64,000 bases of DNA from Streptomyces sp. GESEQ-35 (GTDB taxonomy: Bacteria > Actinomycetota > Actinomycetes > Streptomycetales > Streptomycetaceae), in contig NZ_JAFFSX010000002.1 in NCBI RefSeq assembly GCF_017948485.1, forward strand, positions 62,001 through 126,000, given 5' to 3'. Made by a program: the position numbers and the translations under genes. Below, one piece after another: positions 9,361 through 18,481 of the stretch. The notes below the pieces were generated by a model. The model had not been told where the DNA came from. It ran no database searches and saw only the letters and a program-made list of their open reading frames with translations. The first letter of the stretch is position 1, and each line of letters starts with the position of its first letter.

Positions 9361-9655
9361 GGGCGTGTGCGTGGGGCTGGGTTGCAGCTCCAGGGCTACG
9401 ACGGGGTCGGGTGTCGGCTGGCCGGCGTCGTACCGGGCGGGCAGCCGACGCCCGCAGACCGGCCGCACGGACGCCCCCAAGCCCCGGCTGACGCTGGGGA
9501 CTTGAGGGCGTGTGCGTGGGGCTGGGTTGCAGCTCCAGGGCTACGACGGGGTCGGGTGTCGGCTGGCCGGCGTCGCACCGGGCGGGCAGTCGCCGTCCGC
9601 AGACCGGTCGCACGGACGCCCCCAAGCCCCGGCTGACGCTGGGGACTTGAAGGCG
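9249..9655. repeat. Tandem 145-bp repeat, about 2.8 copies, starting in the 3' end of the oxidoreductase gene
   Basis: Units start with GGGCTACGACGG at 9249, 9393 and 9538 (144/145-bp spacing). Each contains the gene's end (ACGCTGGGGACTTGA) and then GGGCGTGTGCGTGGGGCTGG. The first unit is the authentic coding end; the second and third repeat the last 37 codons plus 32 bp of 3' flank. The third unit diverges after GGGGACTTGAAGGC. Units differ by a few substitutions and one base. They lie between two convergent genes and fill the whole space. Confidence 0.92.
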
Positions 9656-9681
9656 TACATCCTCTTTGTAAGGCAGGCGCT

Positions 9682-10887
9682 CTACAGCTCGGCCATTCCT
9701 GCGGTCAGCGTCGCGCCGTCCGCCGGGTCGATCAGGATGAACGCGCCCGTCCGCCGCGACACCGCGTAGTCGTCGAGCGCCAGCGGCTCGGCGGTGCGCA
9801 GGGTGATGCGGCCCAGGTCGTTCGCGGTCAGCTCGGTCGCGCCTGCCAGATCCTGCACGAGGGCCTTCACGGTGCGGGTGGTGTGCCTGACCAGGACGCG
9901 GTCGCCGACCCGCAGGGGGCGGTCGGCCAGGTGGCAGACGGCGGCCCGCACTTCCCGCGTGAGCGTCGGCGCGTCGACGCATGCGGTGATCATGTCGCCG
10001 CGGGAGATGTCCCGCTCGTCGGCCAGCCGGATGCCGATCGACTGCGGCGCATGCGCCACGTCGGCCTCGGTGCCGAGTACGTCGATGGCGGTGATCTCGG
10101 AGGTCTCGCCGGACGGGTGAACGGTGACGCGGTCACCGACCTTCAGCGAGCCCGACACCAACTGCCCGGCGTAGTACCGGACTTCCCCGTCCCGGATCAC
10201 ATACTGGACGGGGAAGCGGGCCGGGGCGTCCGCGGGGCCGCTGCCGACGGGCACGTTCTCCAGGAACTCCAGCAGCGCCGGGCCCTCGTACCAGTCCATG
10301 TGCGCCGAGCGGTCCACGACGTTGTCGCCGACGAGCGCCGAAACCGGTATCGGTGTGAAGCCGGGCAGGCCCAGCTCGGCCGCGTGGCCCGCGAAGTCCT
10401 CGACGATGCGCTCGAAGTCCTTCTCCTCGTACCCGACGAGGTCCATCTTGTTGACGGCGAGGACCACGTGCGGGACACGGAGCAGGGCGGCCACGGCGGC
10501 GTGGCGGCGGGTCTGCTCGACGACGCCGTTGCGGGCGTCGATCAGGATGATGGCCAGTTCGGCGGTGGAGGCGCCGGTGACCATGTTGCGGGTGTACTGC
10601 ACGTGGCCGGGGGTGTCGGCGAGGATGAACCGGCGGCGCGGGGTGGCGAAGTAGCGGTAGGCCACGTCGATGGTGATGCCCTGCTCGCGCTCGGCGCGCA
10701 GCCCGTCGGTGAGCAGCGCGAGGTCGGGGGCGTCCTGGCCGCGGCTCGCCGAGGCGCGCTCCACGGCCTCCAGCTGATCCGTGAGGATCGACTTGGAGTC
10801 GTGCAGCAGCCGGCCGACGAGCGTGGACTTGCCGTCGTCGACGGAACCGGCGGTCGCGAAGCGGAGGGTGTCGATGGTCGTGCTCAT
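9682..10887 (-). CDS. cysN: Sulfate adenylyltransferase subunit 1 (GTPase)
   Basis: 401 residues. The GTPase subunit drives ATP sulfurylase, which makes adenosine 5'-phosphosulfate (APS). G1 is AGSVDDGKSTL, then the switch region EREQGITIDVAYRYF, G3 DTPGHVQYT and G4 NKMD. The C-terminal beta-barrel ends at GATLTAGMAEL, so the protein lies at the short end of the family. It starts 2 bp after the cysD stop and is the last gene of cysC-cysD-cysN on the minus strand. Confidence 0.93.
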   Translation of the reverse strand: MSTTIDTLRFATAGSVDDGKSTLVGRLLHDSKSILTDQLEAVERASASRGQDAPDLALLTDGLRAEREQGITIDVAYRYFATPRRRFILADTPGHVQYTRNMVTGASTAELAIILIDARNGVVEQTRRHAAVAALLRVPHVVLAVNKMDLVGYEEKDFERIVEDFAGHAAELGLPGFTPIPVSALVGDNVVDRSAHMDWYEGPALLEFLENVPVGSGPADAPARFPVQYVIRDGEVRYYAGQLVSGSLKVGDRVTVHPSGETSEITAIDVLGTEADVAHAPQSIGIRLADERDISRGDMITACVDAPTLTREVRAAVCHLADRPLRVGDRVLVRHTTRTVKALVQDLAGATELTANDLGRITLRTAEPLALDDYAVSRRTGAFILIDPADGATLTAGMAEL

Positions 10888-10889
10888 GG

Positions 10890-11792
10890 TTAGAAGTACC
10901 CCTCGCGCTTACGGTCTTCCATCGCGGCCTCGGACATCTTGTCGTCGGCACGGGTGGCGCCGCGTTCGGTGAGCCGGGAGGCGGCGATCTCGGCGATGAC
11001 CTTCTCGATGGTGTCGGCGTCGGAGTCGACGGCGCCGGTGCAGGACATGTCGCCGACGGTGCGGTAGCGGACCTGCCGCTTCTCGACCGTCTCGGTCGCC
11101 TTGGGCCCGCCCCACTCGCCGGCGGTCAGCCACATGCCGGCCCGCTGGAACACCTCACGCTGATGTGCGAAGTAGATCTCCGGCAGCTCGATCTCCTCGC
11201 GGGCGATGTACTGCCACACGTCCAGCTCGGTCCAGTTGGACAGCGGGAAGACGCGGACGTGCTCGCCGGGCGCGTGCCGGCCGTTGTACAGGTTCCACAG
11301 CTCGGGGCGCTGGCGGCGCGGGTCCCACTGGGAGAACTCGTCCCGCAGGGAGAACACCCGCTCCTTGGCGCGGGCCTTCTCCTCGTCCCGGCGTCCGCCG
11401 CCGAAGACCGCGTCGAACTTCTCGGACTGGATCTTCTCGGTCAGCGGCAGGGTCTGCAGCGGATTACGCGTCCCGTCGGGACGTTCGCGCAGCACACCGC
11501 GGTCGATGTAGTCCTGTACGGAGGCCACATGGAGGCGCAGCCCATGTGCGGCCACCACACGGTCGCGGTACTCCAGCACCTCGGGGAAGTTGTGCCCGGT
11601 GTCCACGTGCAGCAGTGAGAACGGGATCGCCGCCGGGGCGAACGCCTTGAGTGCCAGGTGGAGCATGACGATGGAGTCCTTGCCGCCGGAGAACAGGATC
11701 ACCGGCCGCTCGAACTCACCCGCCACTTCACGGAAGATGTGCACCGCCTCGGACTCCAGCGCGTCCAGATGGGAGAGGCTGAACCCGGTCAC
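10890..11792 (-). CDS. cysD: Sulfate adenylyltransferase subunit 2
   Basis: 300 residues, the catalytic ATP sulfurylase subunit. GTG 11792 overlaps the cysC stop (GTGA) and gives the family's N-terminus TGFSLSHLDALESEAVHIFR. The PP-loop ILFSGGKDSIVMLHLA, the GGGRRDEEKARAKER segment and FPLSNWTELDVWQYI are all present. It works with CysN; their product APS is phosphorylated by CysC. Confidence 0.94.
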   Translation of the reverse strand: MTGFSLSHLDALESEAVHIFREVAGEFERPVILFSGGKDSIVMLHLALKAFAPAAIPFSLLHVDTGHNFPEVLEYRDRVVAAHGLRLHVASVQDYIDRGVLRERPDGTRNPLQTLPLTEKIQSEKFDAVFGGGRRDEEKARAKERVFSLRDEFSQWDPRRQRPELWNLYNGRHAPGEHVRVFPLSNWTELDVWQYIAREEIELPEIYFAHQREVFQRAGMWLTAGEWGGPKATETVEKRQVRYRTVGDMSCTGAVDSDADTIEKVIAEIAASRLTERGATRADDKMSEAAMEDRKREGYF

Positions 11793-12340
11793 ACCAACCC
11801 CCGCTCCGCCAGCACCGCGTACACCGCGTCCGCCGACTCCTCGGGCGTCTGGTCCTGCGTCGGCAGCACCAGCGCCGCGTCCGTCGGCGGCTCGTACGGG
11901 TCGTCGACGCCGGTCAGCCCCGACAGCTGGCCCGCGGCCTGCCTGGCGTACAAACCCTTCACGTCCCGCTCGCTGCACACCTCGACCGGCGTGGCGACAT
12001 GCACCTCGATGTACGGGGTGTCGCTCGCGTCGTGCCGCTTGCGCACCGCCTCCCGGCTGTCGGCGTACGGCGCGATCACCGGGACGACTGAGAGCACGCC
12101 GTTGCGGGCGAGGACCTCGGAGACGAGGCCGATGCGCTGCACGTTCGTGTTGCGGTCCTCGCGGGAGAAGCCCAGGCCGGCGGAGAGGAAACGCCGTATC
12201 TCGTCGCCGTCGAGGACCTCCACGCGATGTCCCTCGGCCTTCAGCCGCTCACCGAGATGCCGGGCGATCGTCGTCTTACCCGCACTCGGCAACCCGGTGA
12301 GCCAGACGGTGGCTCCCTGAGCCCTTGCCGTGGTGGTCAT
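11789..12340 (-). CDS. cysC: Adenylylsulfate (APS) kinase
   Basis: 183 residues; phosphorylates APS to PAPS. The P-loop is WLTGLPSAGKTT, followed by DGDEIR, the FSREDRNTNVQRIG segment and KGLYARQAAGQLSGLTGVDD. It is the first gene of the sulfate-activation operon, and AGAGGA lies before its ATG. The operon sits within the aryl-CoA catabolic genes but has no obvious biochemical link to them. Confidence 0.94.
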   Translation of the reverse strand: MTTTARAQGATVWLTGLPSAGKTTIARHLGERLKAEGHRVEVLDGDEIRRFLSAGLGFSREDRNTNVQRIGLVSEVLARNGVLSVVPVIAPYADSREAVRKRHDASDTPYIEVHVATPVEVCSERDVKGLYARQAAGQLSGLTGVDDPYEPPTDAALVLPTQDQTPEESADAVYAVLAERGLV

Positions 12341-12481
12341 GCGTCAGAATCCTCTTTCCTTACCTGGCGTGCTGAGTGGACGCTAGGTAAGAACTTTGAG
12401 AAGAGCGATAGAAGAACCTAAGGGTTCCATTAGTGACGCATGATGTGGGTGGGATCACACAATTCGTGGGTGAGGTCACAC
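12341..12481. promoter_or_regulatory. cysC upstream region with inverted and direct repeats
   Basis: It holds a 12-bp inverted repeat CTTACCTGGCGT / ACGCTAGGTAAG (12359-12391, one mismatch, 9-bp loop), a smaller one GAACC-TAAG-GGTTC (12414-12427), and a 16-bp direct repeat (GTGGGTGGGATCACAC at 12445, GTGGGTGAGGTCACAC at 12466) spaced 21 bp, whose right copy covers the paaX-like stop codon. No T-run follows the first hairpin on the minus strand, so an operator is likelier than a terminator. Confidence 0.6.
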
Positions 12482-13294
12482 GCCCGCGAAGACGGCCCCC
12501 GCGTCCCGCAGCCGCTCGTGCAGTCCCCGGAACACCTCCGCCGAGCGGACGCCCGGCCAGTCGGCGGGGAGCAGATGCGCGGGCAGTCCGGGGTCGGCGT
12601 AGGGCAGGTGCCGCCAGGAGTCCAGGGCGAGCAGATAGTCGCGGTAGGCCTCCTCGGGCGGGGTGTTCGCCGCCGCGCGCCCTTGCCAGTCCCGCAGCAC
12701 GCGCGCGTGGCGGTCGAGGAACGCCTCGTGCTCCTTGGCGATCGCGGCCAGGTCCCACCAGCGGGCGACCGCCTCCACGGTCGGCGCGTAGCCGAGGTGG
12801 TCGCCGCGGAAGAAGTCGACGTACGGGTCGAGCCGCAGCCGCTGGAGGGTGTGCCGGGCCTCCTCGTACAGCCGGGCCGGGGCGATCCACACACCCGGGG
12901 CCGCGGTGCCGAAGCCAAGACCGGCCAGCCGCGAGCGCAGCACATGCCGCTTCTGCCGCTCCGACTCCGGCACCGAGAACACGGCGAGCACCCAGCCCGC
13001 GTCCTCGGGCGGCGTGCCGGCGTAGATGCGCCGGTCGCCGTCGTCGAGCAACTGGCGGGCGTCCGGCGACAGTTCGTACCCGGCCGCGCCCTGCGCCGTA
13101 CGGGCCGGTGCCAGCAGCCCGCGCCGTTTGAGCCGTGACACCGACGAACGCACGGAAGGCGCGTCCACGCCCACTGCGGCGAGCAGCCGGATCAGCTCGG
13201 CGACGGGCATCGGGCCGGAGAGGAAGCGGCCGTACGCGCCGTAGAGCGTGACGATCAGGGACCGTGGAGCATGCTGGTCGGACACGTTGATCAT
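12476..13294 (-). CDS. PaaX family transcriptional regulator
   Basis: 272 residues. The N-terminal winged helix (ELIRLLAAVGVDAPSVRSSV SRLKRRGLL) and the C-terminal ligand part with GVWIAP and VEAVARWWDL identify the family, whose members typically repress aryl-CoA catabolic genes and respond to the CoA thioester. It lies 15 bp after the aryl-CoA ligase gene on the same strand, so the regulator and the enzyme producing its probable effector are likely co-transcribed. No ribosome-binding site is seen before the ATG; GTG 13285 is an alternative. Confidence 0.88.
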   Translation of the reverse strand: MINVSDQHAPRSLIVTLYGAYGRFLSGPMPVAELIRLLAAVGVDAPSVRSSVSRLKRRGLLAPARTAQGAAGYELSPDARQLLDDGDRRIYAGTPPEDAGWVLAVFSVPESERQKRHVLRSRLAGLGFGTAAPGVWIAPARLYEEARHTLQRLRLDPYVDFFRGDHLGYAPTVEAVARWWDLAAIAKEHEAFLDRHARVLRDWQGRAAANTPPEEAYRDYLLALDSWRHLPYADPGLPAHLLPADWPGVRSAEVFRGLHERLRDAGAVFAGV

Positions 13295-13309
13295 CTTAGG
13301 TCGTCGGCA

Positions 13310-14932
13310 TCACTGCTGGTCACCTTCGGTGCGCGGCCCCATGTGCCGGTCACCGTCGGTGCGCAGTCTGAAGCGCTGGAGTTTGCCGGTCGGCGTGCGC
13401 GGCAGCGCGTCCAGGAAGACGATCTCGCGTGGGCACTTGTAGGGCGCGAGTTCCGCCTTCACGAACGTGCGCAGCGCCTCGGCGTCCCGCCGCGCGCCCT
13501 CCCTGAGCACGGCGTACGCCACCGCGACCTGCCCGCGCGCCTCGTCGGACCGTCCCACGACGGCGGCCTCCAGCACATCCGGGTGCCGCAGCAACGCGTC
13601 CTCCACCTCGGGTCCCGCGATGTTGTAGCCGGCCGAGATGATCATGTCGTCCGCGCGGGCGACATAGCGGAAGTAGCCGTCAACCTCGCGGACGTAGGTG
13701 TCACCCGTGATGTTCCAGCCGCCGCGCACGTACTCCCGCTGCCGCGGGTCGGCGAGATACCGGCAGCCGATCGGCCCGCGCACCGCGAGCAGCCCCGGTT
13801 CGCCGTCGGGCATTTCGGCGCCGAGCTCGTCGACCACGCGCGCGTGCCACCCCGGTACGGGAACCCCTGTCGTCCCCGGCCGGATGTGCTCGTCGGCGGC
13901 CGAGACGAAGATGTGCAGCAGCTCGGTGGCGCCGATGCCGTTGATGATGCGCAGCCCGGTGCGCTCGTGCCAGGCCCGCCAGGTGGCGGCGGGCAGGTTC
14001 TCGCCGGCGGAGACACAGCGGCGCAGCGACGAGATGTCGCAGGAGTCGAGCTCGTCGAGCATCACGCGGTACGCCGTCGGCGCGGTGAACAGCACCGAGA
14101 CCCGGTGTTCGGCGATCGCGGGCAACAGCTGCTTGGGGCCCGCCTGTTCGAGCAGCAGCGCACTCGCGCCGGCTCGCATCGGGAAGATCACCAGCCCGCC
14201 CAGCCCGAAGGTGAAGCCGAGCGGGGGACTGCCCGCGAAGACATCGCCCACATGTGGTTGCAGCACATGCTTCGAGAAGGTGTCCGCTATCGCGAGCACA
14301 TCCCGGTGGAAGTGCATGCACCCCTTCGGGCGGCCGGTGGTGCCGGAGGTGAAGGCGATCAGCGCGACGTCGTCGGCAGCGGTGGGCACGGCGGCGTACG
14401 GCGTGTCGGGCGCCGTGCGGTGCAGCAGGTCGTCCGGGGCGTCACCGCCGTACGTCGTGATCCGCAGGCCCGGTATCTCGGCCTTGGCGAGGTCGTCGAC
14501 GGCCCGGATGTCGCACAGCGCGTGCCGTACCTCGGCGATCTCGCAGATGGTCCTGAGCTCGTGCGGGCGCTGCTGGGCCAGCACGGTGACCGCGACCGCG
14601 CCCGCCTTCAGCACGGCCAGCCAGCAGGCGGCCAGCCAGGGGGTGGTGGGGCCGCGCAGCAGGACGCGGTTGCCGGGGACGACGCCCAGGTCGCCGGTGA
14701 GGAGATGCGCGAGCCGGTCGACGCGGGCGCGGAGTGTGCCGTACGACCATGTGTCGCCGGTGGGTGTGTGGAACACCGGACGATCGTCGTCCGGCCCGGC
14801 GAGCAGTTCGGCGGCGCAGTTCAGCCGATCGGGGTAACGCAGCTCCGGCAGGTCGAAGCGGAGCTCGGGCCACTGCTCGGGTGGCGGGAGATGGTCGCGT
14901 GCGAAGGAGTCCACGTGGGCCGAGACGTTCAT
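13310..14932 (-). CDS. Aryl-CoA ligase (2-aminobenzoate/benzoate-CoA ligase type)
   Basis: 540 residues of the AMP-forming acyl-CoA synthetase family. Motifs: AFTSGTTGRPKGCMHFHRD (phosphate loop), GIGATELLHIFVS, WNITGDTY, DDMIISAGYNIAGPEVEDAL and the adenylating-lysine motif PRTPTGKLQRFRLR. ATG 14932 is preceded by AAGGGGG at 9 bases and gives the usual length. It would activate an aromatic acid for the hydroxylase/reductase at 6994-9360. Anthranilate is favoured by the accompanying RidA gene, salicylate being the alternative. It is divergent from the acyl-CoA dehydrogenase. Confidence 0.87.
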   Translation of the reverse strand: MNVSAHVDSFARDHLPPPEQWPELRFDLPELRYPDRLNCAAELLAGPDDDRPVFHTPTGDTWSYGTLRARVDRLAHLLTGDLGVVPGNRVLLRGPTTPWLAACWLAVLKAGAVAVTVLAQQRPHELRTICEIAEVRHALCDIRAVDDLAKAEIPGLRITTYGGDAPDDLLHRTAPDTPYAAVPTAADDVALIAFTSGTTGRPKGCMHFHRDVLAIADTFSKHVLQPHVGDVFAGSPPLGFTFGLGGLVIFPMRAGASALLLEQAGPKQLLPAIAEHRVSVLFTAPTAYRVMLDELDSCDISSLRRCVSAGENLPAATWRAWHERTGLRIINGIGATELLHIFVSAADEHIRPGTTGVPVPGWHARVVDELGAEMPDGEPGLLAVRGPIGCRYLADPRQREYVRGGWNITGDTYVREVDGYFRYVARADDMIISAGYNIAGPEVEDALLRHPDVLEAAVVGRSDEARGQVAVAYAVLREGARRDAEALRTFVKAELAPYKCPREIVFLDALPRTPTGKLQRFRLRTDGDRHMGPRTEGDQQ

Positions 14933-15056
14933 GGCGGTTCGCCCCCTTGCCTTGTGGGCGCCTGGGTGGGCCGGCGCAACGAGCGTATCGTGTTGGTGAC
15001 GGCAGTCAATGGTGCGCGATATCGTCGTAGGGCCCAATGGAGAGAGGGGACCGGCA
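14933..15056. promoter_or_regulatory. Divergent promoter region of the aryl-CoA ligase and acyl-CoA dehydrogenase genes
   Basis: 124 bp between divergent starts, the natural place for PaaX-type control. It contains the A/T-richer stretch around GCGTATCGTGTTGG and a GCGATATCG palindrome near 15016. No operator could be defined with confidence. Confidence 0.45.
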
Positions 15057-16187
15057 ATGCCCGCATTCTCGCTCGATCCGGCGCAAACCGCCTGGTGTGC
15101 GGAGCTGCGCACCCTGGCCCACGAACGCCTGCACCCGCTCGCCGACAAGGGTGAGCCAGGACGTGTGAACCGTCCGTTGATCGCCGAACTCGGCCAACTG
15201 GGCCTACTGGAGCGTCTGTTCACCTCCGGTGCTCTCGATCTGTGCCTGATGCGGGAGTCCCTCGCGTACGCCTGCACGGAGGCGGAGACCGCACTGGCCC
15301 TTCAGGGGCTGGGCGCGCATCCGGTTCACGCGCACGGCACGCCACCCCAGAGGGAGCGGTGGTTGCCCCGGGTGAAAGACGGAAGCGCGGTGGCGGCGTT
15401 TGCGCTCAGCGAGCCGGGGGCCGGGTCCGACGCGGCGGCTCTGTCCCTGTCGGCCGAGCGCGACGGCCCCTCCCGCTGGCGGCTCACCGGCGAGAAGTGC
15501 TGGATCTCCAACGCCCCCGAGGCCGACTGCTACACCGTTTTCGCGCGCACCACCCCCGGCGCCGGTGCCCGCGGTGTCACCGCCTTCCTCGTGCCCGCCG
15601 ACCGCCCCGGCCTCACCGGCGCCGCCCTGGACATGCTCTCCCCGCACCCCATCGGCACCCTCGACTTCGACGCCGTGCCGGTCACCGCGGACGACGTGCT
15701 CGGCGAGGTCGACCGCGGCTTCCGCGTCGCCATGGGCACCCTCAACCTCTTCCGCCCGAGCGTCGGCGCCTTCGCGGTCGGCATGGCGCAGGCCGCTCTC
15801 GACGCGACCCTCACCCACACCGCAGGGCGGGACGCCTTCGGCGGCAAGCTGAAGGACCTACAGACCGTCGCCCATCAGGTCGCCGAGATGGCGCTGCGCA
15901 CGGACGCGGCCCGCCTCATGGTGTACGCGGCCGCGACGGCGTACGACGAAGGCGCCCCGGACGTCCCCAAGCGCGCGGCGATGGCGAAGCTGCTCGCCAC
16001 CGAGACCGCGCAGTACGTCGTCGACACGGCCGTCCAACTGCACGGCGCCCGCGCCCTGCGCCACGGCCACCTCCTCGAACACCTCTACCGCGAGGTGCGT
16101 GCGCCACGTATCTACGAAGGCGCGAGCGAGGTCCAACGAGGCATCATCGCCAAGGAGTTGTACGCATCCATGGGGGAGGCTCCGTGA
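15057..16187 (+). CDS. Acyl-CoA dehydrogenase
   Basis: 376 residues. ATG 15057 follows GAGAGGGGA; an ATG at 15009 lies in the promoter region. Motifs: AFALSEPGAGSDAAALSL, TGEKCWISNAPEADCY, the C-terminal arginine/FAD region RDAFGGKLKDLQTVAHQVAEM and RIYEGASEVQRGIIAKELY, where the Glu after Tyr corresponds to the catalytic base in many family members. It probably oxidises the ring-derived cyclohexenyl- or acyl-CoA intermediate. Its stop overlaps the RidA start (GTGA). Confidence 0.88.
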   Translation: MPAFSLDPAQTAWCAELRTLAHERLHPLADKGEPGRVNRPLIAELGQLGLLERLFTSGALDLCLMRESLAYACTEAETALALQGLGAHPVHAHGTPPQRERWLPRVKDGSAVAAFALSEPGAGSDAAALSLSAERDGPSRWRLTGEKCWISNAPEADCYTVFARTTPGAGARGVTAFLVPADRPGLTGAALDMLSPHPIGTLDFDAVPVTADDVLGEVDRGFRVAMGTLNLFRPSVGAFAVGMAQAALDATLTHTAGRDAFGGKLKDLQTVAHQVAEMALRTDAARLMVYAAATAYDEGAPDVPKRAAMAKLLATETAQYVVDTAVQLHGARALRHGHLLEHLYREVRAPRIYEGASEVQRGIIAKELYASMGEAP

Positions 16188-16582
16188 CCGCCGAGCGTGT
16201 CAATCCGCCCGAGCTCTCCCCGCCCACAGGCTTCTCGCACGCGGTCGTCGCCACCGGCGCCCGCATCGTGTTCCTGGCCGGCCAGACCGCCCTCGACGCC
16301 GACGGCAAGGTCACCGGATCCACCCTCCCCGAGCAGTTCGAGCAAGCTCTCACCAACCTGCTGACCGCCCTGCGCGCCGCGGGCGGCACCCCTGCCGACC
16401 TCGCCCGCGTCACCGTCTACGCCACGGATGTCGCCGCGTACCGCACCCACGCCGCCGAACTGGGCGGAGTCTGGCGCAGGTTGGCCGGGCGGGACTATCC
16501 GGCGATGGCGGTCGTGGAGGTCGTACGCCTGTGGGACGTACAGGCGCTGGTCGAGCTCGACGGGTTCGCCGTACTGCCGTAG
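16184..16582 (+). CDS. RidA/YjgF family protein
   Basis: 132 residues. The GTG start overlaps the dehydrogenase stop. Family marks are FLAGQTALDADGKV, the trimer-interface segment LTNLLTALRAAGGTPADLARVTVYATD and YPAMAVVEVVRLWDVQALVELDG. RidA proteins hydrolyse reactive enamines/imines. Coupled to an aminobenzoyl-CoA route it could remove the ring amino group as ammonia, which would favour anthranilate over salicylate as the substrate; this is inference. The arginine that anchors carboxylates in classical RidA lies in the VVRLWD region. Confidence 0.87.
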   Translation: MTAERVNPPELSPPTGFSHAVVATGARIVFLAGQTALDADGKVTGSTLPEQFEQALTNLLTALRAAGGTPADLARVTVYATDVAAYRTHAAELGGVWRRLAGRDYPAMAVVEVVRLWDVQALVELDGFAVLP

Positions 16583-16589
16583 GAGTCGG

Positions 16590-16784
16590 TCAGGCGGCGA
16601 GGGCCGGCCGCTCCACCGGCACCCGGTGCGGCGCGACGACGCGGCCGTCGGGGAGCAGTTCACCGGAGTCGTCGAAGACGATCGCGCCGTCGCACAGCAG
16701 ACTCCAGCCCTGCTCCGGGTGGGCGGCGACGATGTGCGAAGTGTTGCTGTCGGCCGAGGAGTACGAAGTCTGGTGGGAACACAT
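16590..16784 (-). CDS. DUF5999 family small protein
   Basis: 64 residues. The family pattern is clear: MCSHQTSYSSADS, AHPEQGWSLLCDGAIVFDD and SGELLPDGRVVAPHR. Function unknown; such genes are widespread in Streptomyces. GGAGG lies 6 bases before the ATG. It converges on the RidA gene with a 7-bp gap. Confidence 0.85.
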   Translation of the reverse strand: MCSHQTSYSSADSNTSHIVAAHPEQGWSLLCDGAIVFDDSGELLPDGRVVAPHRVPVERPALAA

Positions 16785-16883
16785 GGCGTACCTCCAGGTC
16801 AGTCAGGCCGTCCTTGAGCCATCCCTATGGATAGACCATGCCCTCGCGGGAAAGTGGGCGGAACGGCCTGTCGCCAAGCGTGA

Positions 16884-17498
<615 letters not shown>

Positions 17499-17548
17499 CC
17501 CGCCCAGGACGTCACCCCTGCCCAGGGCTGACGCAACAGGACCGTCAA

Positions 17549-17584
17549 CCGTCGCGCCTCCGCCGGACAGGGGAGGCGCGACGG
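17549..17584 (+). terminator. Terminator-like hairpin
   Basis: A perfect 13-bp inverted repeat (CCGTCGCGCCTCC / GGAGGCGCGACGG) with a 10-base loop, 51 bp after the DUF6299-like gene. There is no T-run, as is common in Streptomyces. Confidence 0.75.
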
Positions 17585-17677
17585 CATGTCCGGCCCTTGG
17601 CGGGACCGGCCGAGGGGCGATTGTCAGTGCCGGGTGTCAGGCTGGGGTCACACAGGATCTGCGAAAGGGAAATCGCC

Positions 17678-18475
17678 GTGATCACCACAGATTTCGTCCC
17701 CGGCTCACCCTGTTGGCTGGACCTCGGTGCCCCTGACGTCCGGGCCGCCGCGGCCTTCTACGGCGCGGTGCTCGGCTGGGACTTCGAGTCCATGGGCCAG
17801 GGGGAGGACGTGGAAGGCGGGATGTTCCGGACGGACGGCAAGATCGTCGCCGGGCTCGGCAAGCTCACCGAGGAGGGCGCGCGCCCCGCCTGGATGATCT
17901 ACTACAGCGTCGCTGACGCGGACGCCACCACAAAGGCCGTGGAGCGCGCGGGCGGCACGGTGCGGGTCGCGCCGATGGACCTCGACGAGTGGGGCCGGAT
18001 GGCGCAGTACAGCGATCCGCTGGGCGGCCAGTTCGCCGTCTGGCAGCCGGGGACGAACAAGGGCGTCGAGCTGGTGGACGTGCCGGGCTCGCTGTCCTGG
18101 ACCGAGCTGTACACGAGCGACGCCGCGGCCGCGAAGGAGTTCTACGGCGGTGTCCTCGGCTGGCAGTTCAGCGACATGGAGCTGCCGGGCGGCGGCGGCA
18201 CGTACGGCCTCATCACCCCCGCCGGGCTTCCCGAGGACCGCATGCACGGCGGCCTCATGGAGCTCCCCAAGGAGAACCTCGCGCTGGCGAACGGGCGGCC
18301 CTACTGGCACCCGGTCTTCGCCGTCGCCGACTGTGACGCCGCGGTCGCCGAGGTCACCAAGAACGGCGGCAGTGTGCAGATGGGCCCGGACGACGCCGAG
18401 GGTGTCGGCCGGCTGGCCGTCTGCCTCGACCCGTCGGGCGCGGACTTCGTGGTGCTCGCCCCGTCCTCGAGCTGA
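17678..18475 (+). CDS. VOC (glyoxalase/bleomycin-resistance fold) protein, two domains
   Basis: 265 residues, GTG start after AAAGGGA. Two similar halves: residues about 8-125 (PCWLDLGAPDVRAAAAFYGA, LGGQFAVWQP) and 135-262 (LSWTELYTSDAAAAKEFYGG, DPSGADFVVLAP). The repeated AAxxFYGxVLGW signature defines the family. Substrate unknown; such proteins range from dioxygenases to antibiotic-binding proteins. It ends 6 bp from the convergent TioE-type regulator. Confidence 0.87.
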   Translation: MITTDFVPGSPCWLDLGAPDVRAAAAFYGAVLGWDFESMGQGEDVEGGMFRTDGKIVAGLGKLTEEGARPAWMIYYSVADADATTKAVERAGGTVRVAPMDLDEWGRMAQYSDPLGGQFAVWQPGTNKGVELVDVPGSLSWTELYTSDAAAAKEFYGGVLGWQFSDMELPGGGGTYGLITPAGLPEDRMHGGLMELPKENLALANGRPYWHPVFAVADCDAAVAEVTKNGGSVQMGPDDAEGVGRLAVCLDPSGADFVVLAPSSS

Positions 18476-18481
18476 ACTCCC

